Positions 36,952-45,328 of a stretch of 64,000 bases of DNA are shown here, piece by piece (the first letter of the stretch is position 1; each line of letters begins with the position of its first letter). Both the position numbers and the translations under genes were made by a program. The notes beneath the pieces are model-generated. The model saw only the letters and a list, made by a program, of their open reading frames with translations, searched no databases and had not been told where the DNA came from. Source of the DNA: Novilysobacter antarcticus (GTDB lineage: Bacteria > Pseudomonadota > Gammaproteobacteria > Xanthomonadales > Xanthomonadaceae); assembly GCF_019802285.1 (NCBI RefSeq), contig NZ_JAIEUJ010000001.1, positions 434,001-498,000 of the forward strand. Direction: 5' to 3'.

Positions 36952-38220
36952 ATGGAGAAGAAGACTGAGGGGGCATGGTTACTGGCCCAATCAAAATGCT
37001 TGGATGCGGTTTCAGGTATCAGCGCGGCGCGACTGGAAAATATTTCATATGCGGGGAAGATAGGCCGACTGTATAACTTGCTTCGCCGAAATATTGTCGA
37101 CGACCCAAATCCGACGATCGACAGAGAAACGGTTCTTCGGGCTTGCCAGTTGAGCGGTATTGACAGATCAACCCGCGAGCGTGGCCTCGAGATCTTGTCA
37201 GCAGCGGGTCGCATCGACGTTGCGGCAAATGGCGCAATATCGGTACTCGGCGCTACTACTATGGCCGTCTTGGAACTTACCTCAGACGTCTTTGGGGAGT
37301 CCAACCCGACAGGAGAGGAAAAAGCCGTAATAGAGCTTTCGGAAAGGGTAGCGTCACAACCCATTGCGACCGGCGATGCAATCGAACAAATTGGCGATGA
37401 ATTTCGAATTCCTATTGATCGCGCAACATCACTTCTTGGCTTATGTAAAGACACGGCCTTGATCGATGAGGTTGCAGATCGCGGTAGGGTTATTCTATTC
37501 AACTCGAACACATTCCGTGATGGCAGGTACGCCATTAAAGCTATGGAGGTTCTTAAGGCGCTCGGAACTGTAGATCAGACAAACCTCCACGAAGTCCAAG
37601 AGCGATTGCGGAAGGATGGGGCAATGTATGATCGCGACGTGGAGCAAATCCTCGGAGCTGATCTTTTCCGAAAGCTGAGTTCCATCGGTTACTTTGACCG
37701 GATGGAAGTTAGTAATAGTACGGAGGCTGTCGGTTACGTCGCATCGCCTAATGATTTCCAGAAGTACGGACGACCATTTGAAGACGATCCTATCGATGAC
37801 GCTAAGGCTTTGCTCGCATCCCTGACGTATGGGCGTACAAGAAGCGGATATTACAGGGGGGCAATTACTATGCCTACCGCTTTACTAGGGGCTCTAATTG
37901 CGGGGCGTGAAGTCGGAAAGAACGGTGTGAGAGCTATCGGGGAAGACTATCGAGAACTCGAGGCTCGACAAGTCGTCAAGGTTACCGAACGGGGCCCGGG
38001 GCGATATACGATGCGTCTGCTCAAGCGAGATGTGGGCGAAATGGCACTTAGCATTGTCAGAGGACGTGGCGCGGCTGAAGAGGCTGTGCTTCTTGATGGA
38101 TCGCCTGCCAGTCGCTTCGAGGGTCCGCACCAAGTGCGTATGAAGACCCGCCTCCATAATTCTGTCAGCGACCTAACTTTCATGACTGACGCGCTTGATC
38201 GGCTCCGCGCTGGAGGATGA
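36952..38220 (+). CDS. Unknown protein, first gene of a putative two-gene nuclease cassette
   Basis: 422 residues; I do not recognise a family. The sequence is mostly helical with several short blocks like DRETVLRACQLSGIDRSTRE and LFRKLSSIGYFDRMEV that read like winged-helix units, so DNA binding or a scaffold role is possible. There are no TM segments, no signal peptide, and no ATPase or nuclease motif that I can see. Codon and base use is plainly lower in GC than icmF just upstream. The stop is 6 nt before the next ATG and contains that gene's Shine-Dalgarno (GGAGG), so the two are translationally linked. Start ATG 36952 follows GGGGCAGGA. Confidence 0.75.
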   Translation: MEKKTEGAWLLAQSKCLDAVSGISAARLENISYAGKIGRLYNLLRRNIVDDPNPTIDRETVLRACQLSGIDRSTRERGLEILSAAGRIDVAANGAISVLGATTMAVLELTSDVFGESNPTGEEKAVIELSERVASQPIATGDAIEQIGDEFRIPIDRATSLLGLCKDTALIDEVADRGRVILFNSNTFRDGRYAIKAMEVLKALGTVDQTNLHEVQERLRKDGAMYDRDVEQILGADLFRKLSSIGYFDRMEVSNSTEAVGYVASPNDFQKYGRPFEDDPIDDAKALLASLTYGRTRSGYYRGAITMPTALLGALIAGREVGKNGVRAIGEDYRELEARQVVKVTERGPGRYTMRLLKRDVGEMALSIVRGRGAAEEAVLLDGSPASRFEGPHQVRMKTRLHNSVSDLTFMTDALDRLRAGG

Positions 38221-38226
38221 TGAGAT

Positions 38227-39393
38227 ATGGCTAATCAGAAGGGTGCAAGCCTAGAAGAACTTGTCCGTGGTTATTTTTCCCAACAGGGATTTTTTGCTTT
38301 GCGTGGAGCTTCATTTCAGTTCGAAGGCGGAGAAGTAACTGATCTGGACGTTTGGTTATATTGGCGTCAGGGAGGCGGGTTGCGAACTCGATCGCTCGTC
38401 GACGTAAAAAATAAGCGTTCTCCCAAGGCCATGGAAAGAATTATTTGGGCGAAAGGGATGCAGTCTGTACTTGGGTGTGACCGCGCGCTCGTCGCGACTA
38501 CTGATACTGACTTGCGAGTTGCCCGCTTTGCTCGTCAGCAGAACGTCTCCTTACTTACGAAGACATTTATAGCGCGCTTGGAAAATAGTTTCAGCGACGC
38601 GGATAGATTGACCGCGGAGGAATTCACAAGCAATATTCGAAAGTACCCTGGTGTTAAACAGGATGGCGACTGGCTTGGAGTTGTAGAAAGCGTCAAAACA
38701 GCGCTTGTCAGTGGCGGAGGATTTGCGGCTTTTAATCAGTCTGTGGCCGCTTTTAAATTCTTTGCACAAAAATTAAAGACGCGCTCACGTCATTCCGAAC
38801 AGGCTTTGCGATGCGCGTATCTTATGTCGGCTTACTCGTGTATTGCTTTGGATATTGCGGTTGCCCCGTTGAATTTCGAGTCATCGGAGAAGAAATACGA
38901 GTCGATTATGAACGGTGTGAAGTACGGCGACAATGGTGAGGGCCGAGTCCAGGCTAGTATTTCTAGTGTTCTGGAAGTGATCTCCTCGCGAGTAGAGAAC
39001 GGTCGCGTGATAGCTGCCCAAGCAAGGGGAGCATTAGATGGCGCTTTTTCTGCAGTGCGCGCGGAGGTCATTGCAGAATTTTTCGCCACAGACGCGCCAT
39101 CGGTAAGCCTTTTTAGGGTGGCGAAGGATCTTGAGCGCCGTGCCCATGCAAGCAACTCGGCGGGTCTTTTGGGGTTGTCGATTGAGGAAAAGCAGCTTCT
39201 CGGGTTGCTGTGCGATTTCACTGAAGTAGCCCGGACAAGTGTGTTTTCTCCCCAATTGGGTTTATCGGATCCGGTAGCGGTTACGTCACGCATTAAGTCA
39301 GATAATGTTCCAGTTGCTTCCGCCGATACGCAAGATTGCGGCGACTCTCCTCAAGTTGATCCAAGAGGAGAAACTCAGAAAAAATTGCTATAG
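38227..39393 (+). CDS. PD-(D/E)XK nuclease-like protein, second gene of the cassette
   Basis: 388 residues. The N-terminal about 110 residues look like a restriction-endonuclease core: Glu10/Glu11 in a first helix (LEELVRGYFSQQGFF), Asp39/Asp41 in EVTDLDVWLYW, the D-x-K motif in RSLVDVKNKRSP (Asp59, Lys61) and a following helix IIWAKGMQSVLGCDRALVAT with Gln79. A strand-helix pair (VARFARQQNVSLL) completes the fold. The C-terminal about 270 residues are unrecognised and helical. GC is low like the preceding gene, with which it is coupled. The likely role is cleavage or sensing of foreign nucleic acid; that is inference from fold and partner, not from a known system. Confidence 0.75.
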   Translation: MANQKGASLEELVRGYFSQQGFFALRGASFQFEGGEVTDLDVWLYWRQGGGLRTRSLVDVKNKRSPKAMERIIWAKGMQSVLGCDRALVATTDTDLRVARFARQQNVSLLTKTFIARLENSFSDADRLTAEEFTSNIRKYPGVKQDGDWLGVVESVKTALVSGGGFAAFNQSVAAFKFFAQKLKTRSRHSEQALRCAYLMSAYSCIALDIAVAPLNFESSEKKYESIMNGVKYGDNGEGRVQASISSVLEVISSRVENGRVIAAQARGALDGAFSAVRAEVIAEFFATDAPSVSLFRVAKDLERRAHASNSAGLLGLSIEEKQLLGLLCDFTEVARTSVFSPQLGLSDPVAVTSRIKSDNVPVASADTQDCGDSPQVDPRGETQKKLL

Positions 39394-39399
39394 TTTTTT

Positions 39400-39735
39400 C
39401 TGGCGTGGCCGAATCCGAAATAGGGGTCAGGTACATTTTTCCTCGAGCTTGGATCGTCCGCGTGGCCGAACTTCGAGCTCGCGCTTGGCGAGCGCTTCGA
39501 TCTGCAGCGGGGCCGTTCGCTGCCCCAGTTTTTCTGTTGTTTGGTTGCCAGGCGCAATGCATTCGCGTCGTCGTCGGACAGGCCTCCGTCGAATAGTTGC
39601 TGGTAAGCCTTCTTCCGTTTCGCGTCGCTGGCGCCAAGCGCGGAGTACGCGGGATGCGGGTGGATCCGAGGCTCGTCAACGCCGTGCGCGTTGTGCGCAT
39701 GGCTTGGCCAGCGGTAGTCGCTGGCAGTTCGTGGC
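39400..39735 (-). pseudogene. Remnant of a REP-associated tyrosine transposase (RAYT, IS200-like)
   Basis: On the minus strand the frame reads DYRWPSHAHNAHGVDEPRIH, then PAYSALGASDAKRKKAYQQLF and KQQKNWGSERP, which is the conserved C-terminal half of RAYT proteins. After SERP the reading continues in another frame (QIEALAKRELEVRPRGR, ending in a TGA), so there is a frameshift. The catalytic N-terminal half (HUH and Tyr) is missing. The terminal sequence AAAATGTACCTGACCCCTA at 39422-39440 is the sort of end found beside RAYT genes. This remnant fills the only gap above 300 nt in the window (39394-39822) and marks past mobility next to the cassette. Confidence 0.65.
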
Positions 39736-39822
39736 TTGCTCGCCGTCCCAGTCGCAGTCCCGGTGCTGGGTGGCGGACGCGTAAGCGCTCGCGAGCTATC
39801 CTGGGCGTCGATAGGGGGATCG

Positions 39823-41832
39823 ATGACAAGCCAGCACATACAGACGGTAGGTTCATTCCGGCGCTTCGGTTACGGCGCACCGGTGGGCCGCTTCTTAGCG
39901 GCTTCCGTGGAGGAGGTGGTCGGTCATCTCACCGGCAATTCGTCGTTCGATGTAGATCAGACTCAAGTCCACGCATGGCAGGGCACGATCGAAGTCTTGC
40001 AAGCGGCCCTAGAGCCGTTCGGTGCGCGCGGCCATCTTTTCCTCGAGTTTGATATTCCGCGTATGGGTCGGCGTGTGGATGCGGTGTTGATGCTGGATCA
40101 CGTGGTGTTCGTCATCGAGTTCAAGGTCGGTGCGCGGCAATTCTCGGCAGCGGATTTGGATCAGGTCGTGGACTACGCGCTTGATCTGAAGAACTTCCAC
40201 GAGCCGAGCCATCACGCGCCTCTGGTTCCAGTGCTGGTCGCCACGCATGCCCCGCCCGGCGAGCTTTGCGTTGCGACCGATAGCGCGGCCGATGGGTTGT
40301 ACGCACCGGTGCGTGTAAACGCGGACACGCTTGCCTACGCGCTCGAGCAGTCGCTCGCATTTGCCGACGGTGAAGTCATCGATCCGCAGCAGTGGGTGAC
40401 TGGCCGCTATCGTCCGACGCCTACGATCGTAGAGGCTGCGATGGCGCTCTATGCGCGGCACTCAGTTGCCGACATTTCCCGCAATGACGCGGCGAACTTA
40501 GGAGAGACCTCCGGTTTTCTGGCAGGGGTTATCCAGCAAGCAAGAAACAGCGGGAGCAAAGCTGTCTGTTTTGTCACCGGCGTTCCTGGGGCGGGGAAGA
40601 CCCTGGTTGGTTTGGATGTGGCGACGCATAGCACTGATGCTGAGTCCGAATTGCACGCCGTGTATCTCTCCGGTAACGGGCCGCTGGTGAAGGTGCTCCA
40701 TGAAGCACTGGCCCGGGACAAGGTTCGTCGGGAGGCAGAAGAGGGCAGAAAATTGCGGATCGGCGACGCCCGACGGCAGGTGAAAACGTTCGTGCAGGCG
40801 GTCCACCACTTTCGCGACCACGGACTGGCCGACGATCGCCCACCCCATGATCACGTCGCAATCTTCGACGAGGCTCAGCGAGCATGGAATGTCGAACAGA
40901 CCGCGTCCTTCATGCAGCGCAAGCGTGGGATGGCCGGGTTTGATCAGTCCGAGCCGGAGTTCCTGATCTCCTGCTTGGAACGCCATCCCGACTGGGCGGT
41001 AGTAGTGTGTTTGGTGGGAACTGGGCAAGAGATCAACCGGGGCGAAGCGGGAATCGGCGAATGGCTTGCGTCCTTGAGCCGGCGCTTCCCGGATTGGGAG
41101 GTCTTCGTGTCTCCCGCGCTAGAACAGCGCGATGCCGTAGTGCGTGAAGAGCTTGCCGCCACTCGCGCGAGGGGTAAGTTGCACGAGTCGACATCACTGC
41201 ACCTCACTGCATCGATTCGATCGTTCCGTTCCGAGCGTGTCTCCGAGTTCGTCAACCGCTTGCTGGATCTAGACACCGATGGTGCGCAGGGGATGTTGCA
41301 GGAGGTCACCGAGCGCTTCCCCATCATGCTGACTCGGGACCTCAGCGCCGCGAAATCTTGGCTGCGAACTAAAGCCCGGGGTAGCGAGCGCTACGGGATG
41401 GTCGTCTCTTCACAGGCGCTGCGGCTGAAGCCCCACGCAATCGACGTGCGCGTGCCGGTCGATCCGGTGCACTGGTTCTTGGCCGACAAGGCTGACACGC
41501 GCTCCTCGTACTACTTGGAGGACGTGGCGACTGAATTTCAGGTGCAGGGGCTGGAGCTCGACTGGACGTGTGTCGTTTGGGATGGCGACCTTCGCTATGC
41601 GGACGGGGAGTGGGGCTACTACGGCTTCGTTGGCGATCGCTGGAAGCGCGTGCTGAAAGATGAGCGGCGCCAATATCTGCTCAATGCGTACCGAGTACTG
41701 TTGACGCGGGCTCGACAAGGGACTGTGCTGGTGGTTCCCCATGGGGATGCGCACGACCCGACCCGTGCTCCAGAATTCTATGACCCGCTTTATACGATGC
41801 TGCAGGGCATCGGCTTGCCAAATCTGAGTTGA
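39823..41832 (+). CDS. DUF2075 family protein: N-terminal PD-(D/E)XK-like domain plus SF1-type helicase/ATPase
   Basis: 669 residues. Residues about 65-130 contain RRVDAVLMLDHVVFVIEFKV, a nuclease-like D-x(n)-E-x-K arrangement (Asp83, Glu99, Lys101). The ATPase has Walker A TGVPGAGKTLVGLDV near residue 253, Walker B HVAIFDEAQRAW near 347, and late helicase motifs (QVQGLELDWTCVVW and LNAYRVLLTRARQGT). Such nuclease-helicase proteins are common in defence islands, although this family has no firmly established role known to me. Start ATG 39823 follows AGGGGGA at a good distance. Its TGA overlaps a TTG start of the next gene. Confidence 0.85.
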   Translation: MTSQHIQTVGSFRRFGYGAPVGRFLAASVEEVVGHLTGNSSFDVDQTQVHAWQGTIEVLQAALEPFGARGHLFLEFDIPRMGRRVDAVLMLDHVVFVIEFKVGARQFSAADLDQVVDYALDLKNFHEPSHHAPLVPVLVATHAPPGELCVATDSAADGLYAPVRVNADTLAYALEQSLAFADGEVIDPQQWVTGRYRPTPTIVEAAMALYARHSVADISRNDAANLGETSGFLAGVIQQARNSGSKAVCFVTGVPGAGKTLVGLDVATHSTDAESELHAVYLSGNGPLVKVLHEALARDKVRREAEEGRKLRIGDARRQVKTFVQAVHHFRDHGLADDRPPHDHVAIFDEAQRAWNVEQTASFMQRKRGMAGFDQSEPEFLISCLERHPDWAVVVCLVGTGQEINRGEAGIGEWLASLSRRFPDWEVFVSPALEQRDAVVREELAATRARGKLHESTSLHLTASIRSFRSERVSEFVNRLLDLDTDGAQGMLQEVTERFPIMLTRDLSAAKSWLRTKARGSERYGMVVSSQALRLKPHAIDVRVPVDPVHWFLADKADTRSSYYLEDVATEFQVQGLELDWTCVVWDGDLRYADGEWGYYGFVGDRWKRVLKDERRQYLLNAYRVLLTRARQGTVLVVPHGDAHDPTRAPEFYDPLYTMLQGIGLPNLS

Positions 41833-42728
41833 GGCTAGCTTTGACGAATTTAATCCTGTTTGTTGCGCTCCTAGCACCCGTCGTGATGGGGCTTGGGGTG
41901 ATGCTGGTGTGGCGCTTTCTCCGACGCGATAAGCGTCGTTCGCCGTTGACCTTCAAAGTGCTAAACCTTCCCGGCGAGAGCTTGCTTCGCGGGATCGAAA
42001 AGCATGACGAGGGGTATTACGAGAAGGCAGGGATCTTGATGTTGGTCGGCCCTGTGGTGCTATCTGCATGGCTACTCGCGCGTATGGATCGCGTAGTGGA
42101 TGACTGGACAGCAATGCAGTTCGGTAAGGGCGATGCACTTTTTGCAGTGGTGGGGATCGGGGCGTTCGTGTGGGCTGTGGTTGGGCTGATAAGGCACCTA
42201 CGCGAGCGTCGCAATTATTTGGACGGTCGTGCTGCGGAGCTCGCAGTGGCCCAGGCGCTAATGCCCTTGATGGCTGATGGCGCGCTGATCTACCACGACT
42301 TCCCCGGCGACAAGTTCAACATCGACCACATCGTCATCGGTGGCGGAGCCGTGTTCGCGATCGAAACGAAGTCCCGGCGTAAGCCTCGTGGGGGGGGCAA
42401 GGATTCGGCGCGCGTGGACTACGACGGCGCGCGGCTCAAGTTCCCAAGCCATGTCGAGACCAAGCCGATCGAGCAAGCTCACCGCCAAGCGCAATGGCTG
42501 GAAAAATTTCTCGGCAGCGGGGTGGGTGAGCCGGTCCGGGTGATCCCGCTGGTGGCGCTGCCGGGTTGGTACGTCCAAAGTCGGGTCCAACGTCCCGACG
42601 TGCTGGTGAGCAACTGCCATAACTCCAGCTTCATGATGAGCCGGAGTTTCGGGCCGCCCATGTCTCCCGCCATGCGCAAACGGATCGCGCATGTGCTGAC
42701 CGAGCGTTATCCGCAGATGGAGTCGTAG
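41829..42728 (+). CDS. Membrane-anchored NERD (nuclease-related) domain protein
   Basis: 299 residues. An N-terminal helix (LILFVALLAPVVMGLGVMLV) and two further hydrophobic segments up to residue 120 place the protein in the inner membrane. The NERD domain follows: YLDGRAAELAVAQAL, DKFNIDHIVIGGGAVFAIET and the Lys in ETKSRR, giving an E..D..ExK nuclease-like site. It begins with TTG in a TTGA overlap with the DUF2075 gene, so the pair is translationally coupled; a second in-frame TTG lies at 41841. NERD proteins are of uncertain function and may process DNA at the membrane. Confidence 0.82.
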   Translation: MRLALTNLILFVALLAPVVMGLGVMLVWRFLRRDKRRSPLTFKVLNLPGESLLRGIEKHDEGYYEKAGILMLVGPVVLSAWLLARMDRVVDDWTAMQFGKGDALFAVVGIGAFVWAVVGLIRHLRERRNYLDGRAAELAVAQALMPLMADGALIYHDFPGDKFNIDHIVIGGGAVFAIETKSRRKPRGGGKDSARVDYDGARLKFPSHVETKPIEQAHRQAQWLEKFLGSGVGEPVRVIPLVALPGWYVQSRVQRPDVLVSNCHNSSFMMSRSFGPPMSPAMRKRIAHVLTERYPQMES

Positions 42729-42884
42729 TCCTTCGTCATCCTGTTGTGCTGCAGCGCCCGAGTCGTCAGCGGCGCGCTGGCCACAAAAACCCTGCAGGAA
42801 AGCGGCGCACCTGTTTGTGCTGACCAGTCGCAGGTAGCGCGACAGCTGTCCGATAGTTTCTTCCGCGAGCTTAGGAAGAACGCC

Positions 42885-43268
42885 ATGACCAACCAGCAGC
42901 AACGCGAACACCACAGCATGTTCGAATACCTCTACCGCGATGCCGGCAACTTCAAGAGCTACGGCGCGCTGCTACTGACCGGCTACACGCCGGACGCCGA
43001 CGCTAACGTGCGCGAGTGCTTGGAGTGGGGCGATCAGTTCGTAGCGGAGCAAGTGGGCGTCCCGGTCCTGTGCCCGGAGCACTGGGAGTCGGTAGGCGAG
43101 GGGCCGTCGGATCTCGACCACGCGTTTCACGAGTTTGTGTGCTTGCGACCGGCGACCTCGCAGGAACTCAGCCTGCCGCACGGCGGTTCGTTGCACACGC
43201 TGGTGGCACGCATGCAGGCGGCGAGGGGGCGGTGGGATGTAACCCTGTCGCCAAATTGTGATGCTTAG
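42885..43268 (+). CDS. Small unknown protein next to the NERD gene
   Basis: 127 residues, soluble, acidic. Notable segments are HHSMFEYLYRDAGNFKSYGA near the N-terminus and ECLEWGDQFVAEQVGVPVLC in the middle; a Trp/Glu-rich stretch EHWESVGEGPSDLDHAFHEF follows. I do not recognise the family. ATG 42885 was chosen because AGGAAG lies 7 nt upstream, although the frame is open back to 42744. It follows the DUF2075/NERD pair by 156 nt on the same strand and may belong to the same accessory unit. Confidence 0.6.
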   Translation: MTNQQQREHHSMFEYLYRDAGNFKSYGALLLTGYTPDADANVRECLEWGDQFVAEQVGVPVLCPEHWESVGEGPSDLDHAFHEFVCLRPATSQELSLPHGGSLHTLVARMQAARGRWDVTLSPNCDA

Positions 43269-43281
43269 GCCGTGCGGCGCT

Positions 43282-43450
43282 TCACTCCCCGCGCTTCCTT
43301 TTGGCCATAACGTGTAAAAGTTCGATCGACTCGCGAATTTTCGCGGCAAAGTTAACGCCAGCCATCTCGCTGCAGCTGAAGAGATTTCCGGGGGAGAACA
43401 CGTTCGCTTCCAGGATGGTGTCGCCGATGATGTCGGTGCCGACCAACACG
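43282..43450 (-). pseudogene. C-terminal fragment of a glutathione-synthase-like ATP-grasp gene
   Basis: The minus strand encodes LVGTDIIGDTILEANVFSPG continuing into NLFSCSEMAGVNFAAKIRES, then a divergent short tail and stop. This is plainly homologous to the C-terminal part of the intact ATP-grasp gene at 55544-56596. Only the last roughly 55 codons remain, with no start, so it cannot make the enzyme. It ends about 30 nt before the serine hydrolase gene on the opposite strand. Confidence 0.85.
43412..43435. repeat. 24-nt direct repeat, left copy (flanks the serine hydrolase gene)
   Basis: Identical to 45305-45328 over AGGATGGTGTCGCCGATGATGTCG except for position-independent context; both come from the DIIGDTIL codons of the two ATP-grasp gene fragments. 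The copies differ a few bases further on, so the repeat reflects shared ancestry of the fragments rather than a clean target-site duplication. Confidence 0.7.
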
Positions 43451-43481
43451 GCGCTACCGACTACTGCAAGGATGCATCTAA

Positions 43482-45299
43482 ATGCCAAGTCTATTGCGAT
43501 ACCTGCGCGCGCCGATGAGCTTTGCGCTCGTGATGCTGCTGATACCCACGCTGGTACTGGCCGCGCCACCGCGGGCTGACATCGCGCGTGCGCTCCAAGA
43601 AGAAGGCCTGGTTGGTGCTGTGTGGGCGACGGTCGATGATGACGGCGCGGCATCTGTCGACGCGGCCGGGTTCGCCAATGCGCGCACAGCACGGCCGATG
43701 CGTGCCGACGACCGCGTGCAGGTTGGCTCGATCGCCAAGACCGTACTGGCGACGGGCTTGATGCATCTGGCAACTGAAGGCCGGATCGATCTGGACGCAC
43801 CTGTGTCGAGCGTGCTGCCCGCGGTCGCGTTCAATAATCCGTGGGAGGCGACTGATCCGGTTCTGGTCCGCCACCTGCTGGACCACACCGCTGGCCTCGA
43901 TGACCTGCGGTTGTGGCAGATGTTCAGTCGGCGAGCGACACCGGACACACCGCTATCCACCGCATTCGAAGATGACAAGCGTCCGCTGCGGGTTCGGAGC
44001 AAACCGGGCAGCCGCTTTTCGTATTCCAACGCCGGCTATGCGCTGCTTGGCCGGGTGATTGAAGCTGTCACGGATCAACCCTACGAGCGTTGGCTCGACG
44101 ACCAGCTGCTGCGACCGCTCGGTATGCATGACAGTACTTTCGGGTTCGTTTCGCAGACAGGCCCAAATGCGGATGCGCGTCTCGCCGTGGGTCACTTCGA
44201 GGACGGTGCGACCCAGGATGCTGTGCCGATGTTCCTGCGCCCGTCGGGACAGTTCACGACGACTGCCGCCGACATGGCCCGCTTCGCGCAGTTCCTGATG
44301 AGTGATGGGGCGCTGGGTGGCAAATCGTTCATCGATCCGGCGATGATGAGGTCGCGCGGGCAAGCGGCGGGGACCGAAGCGTCGCATGCAGGGTTGGAAG
44401 TCGGCTACGCGCTCGGCCTCGCATTGCGCGACCGTCATGGCACGGTGGGCTTGTGCCACGGCGGCGACACGGTGGGTTTTCGCGCGATGCTGTGTGTGTT
44501 TCCAGACCAGCGCCGTGCATTTTTTGTCGCGTTCAACGCAGATGTCGAAAGTGCGGATTACGCGCGCCTGCGCGGAATGATCATGGATGCGCTTGACGTG
44601 CGAACCCGACCCATGCCGGTTGTGGCGTCGTCGCTGGATCCTGGCGAATGGGAGGGCTTTTACATCCTTGCCCCGAACCGTTTCGCCACGTTCGAGTGGG
44701 TCGACACGCTGTTCGGATTCATCCACGTCTCGCGCGATGGTGACGGCCTGCGCGTACGCACACTGCAGGCGCAACCGATGGTGCTCAAGCCGCTCGGCGG
44801 CCAGTTGTTCCGCCAACCGGATCGGGTATTGGCCTCGCATGTTCTGCTGACGGCAGATCACGGGTCGAAGGTGATCGCGAACGACCATCAGAGCTATCAG
44901 CAAGTTTCCGCAGTCTGGCTGGGGGCGCTTTGGACGAGCCTGATCGCCGGGATGCTCGGCTTACTGTACGTGCTCGTTCTGGGGGGCGTGCGGCTACTGC
45001 GGCGCCAGCCGTGGCGTTCCGACCCGTTGCGCGTGCCGCTGATCGGGGTGGCCGCTCTTGTGCTGCCGGTGCCGTTGTTTCTGCGCCAATCGTTTCTTCA
45101 ACTCGGTGACCCGACGACGGCAAGCATCGTATTGGCCGTGGTCACTGCAGCGCTGCCGCTCGCCATGCTGTTCGGTCTGGGAGTACATGCGCAGGCGCCG
45201 CGGCCACGTGCGTTGGATGCCGCGGCGCTGCTCGCGGTGCTGCAATGGGTTTTCGTGCTCGCGGTTTGGGGGCTGATGCCTATGCGGATGTGGGTCTGA
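43482..45299 (+). CDS. Membrane-anchored serine hydrolase (beta-lactamase / class C PBP fold)
   Basis: 605 residues. A signal peptide (FALVMLLIPTLVLAAPP) leads to a periplasmic S12-type domain with the catalytic SxxK in VQVGSIAKTVLATGL, YxN in SRFSYSNAGYALLG and the HGG triad in LCHGGDTVGFRA, all three active-site motifs intact. After about residue 470 there are four hydrophobic helices, so the C-terminus is in the membrane. Such proteins act as D-aminopeptidases, esterases or peptidoglycan peptidases; beta-lactamase activity is not implied. The gene lies exactly between two broken ATP-grasp gene pieces on the other strand. Confidence 0.88.
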   Translation: MPSLLRYLRAPMSFALVMLLIPTLVLAAPPRADIARALQEEGLVGAVWATVDDDGAASVDAAGFANARTARPMRADDRVQVGSIAKTVLATGLMHLATEGRIDLDAPVSSVLPAVAFNNPWEATDPVLVRHLLDHTAGLDDLRLWQMFSRRATPDTPLSTAFEDDKRPLRVRSKPGSRFSYSNAGYALLGRVIEAVTDQPYERWLDDQLLRPLGMHDSTFGFVSQTGPNADARLAVGHFEDGATQDAVPMFLRPSGQFTTTAADMARFAQFLMSDGALGGKSFIDPAMMRSRGQAAGTEASHAGLEVGYALGLALRDRHGTVGLCHGGDTVGFRAMLCVFPDQRRAFFVAFNADVESADYARLRGMIMDALDVRTRPMPVVASSLDPGEWEGFYILAPNRFATFEWVDTLFGFIHVSRDGDGLRVRTLQAQPMVLKPLGGQLFRQPDRVLASHVLLTADHGSKVIANDHQSYQQVSAVWLGALWTSLIAGMLGLLYVLVLGGVRLLRRQPWRSDPLRVPLIGVAALVLPVPLFLRQSFLQLGDPTTASIVLAVVTAALPLAMLFGLGVHAQAPRPRALDAAALLAVLQWVFVLAVWGLMPMRMWV

Positions 45300-45304
45300 C
45301 TCGT

Positions 45305-45328
45305 AGGATGGTGTCGCCGATGATGTCG
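45305..45328. repeat. 24-nt direct repeat, right copy
   Basis: Right-hand partner of the repeat at 43412-43435, in the same orientation, 1.87 kb apart. Together they bracket the whole serine hydrolase gene. Confidence 0.7.

Noticed and set aside
42744-42884. An N-terminal extension for the small unknown protein
   Set aside because: The added residues begin inside the gap after the NERD gene with no ribosome site, whereas ATG 42885 has AGGAAG at the right distance.
43412-45328. Serine hydrolase gene as cargo of a transposon with 24-nt target-site duplication
   Set aside because: The repeats lie within homologous gene fragments that continue to match beyond the repeat with differences, and there is no transposase or terminal inverted repeat.
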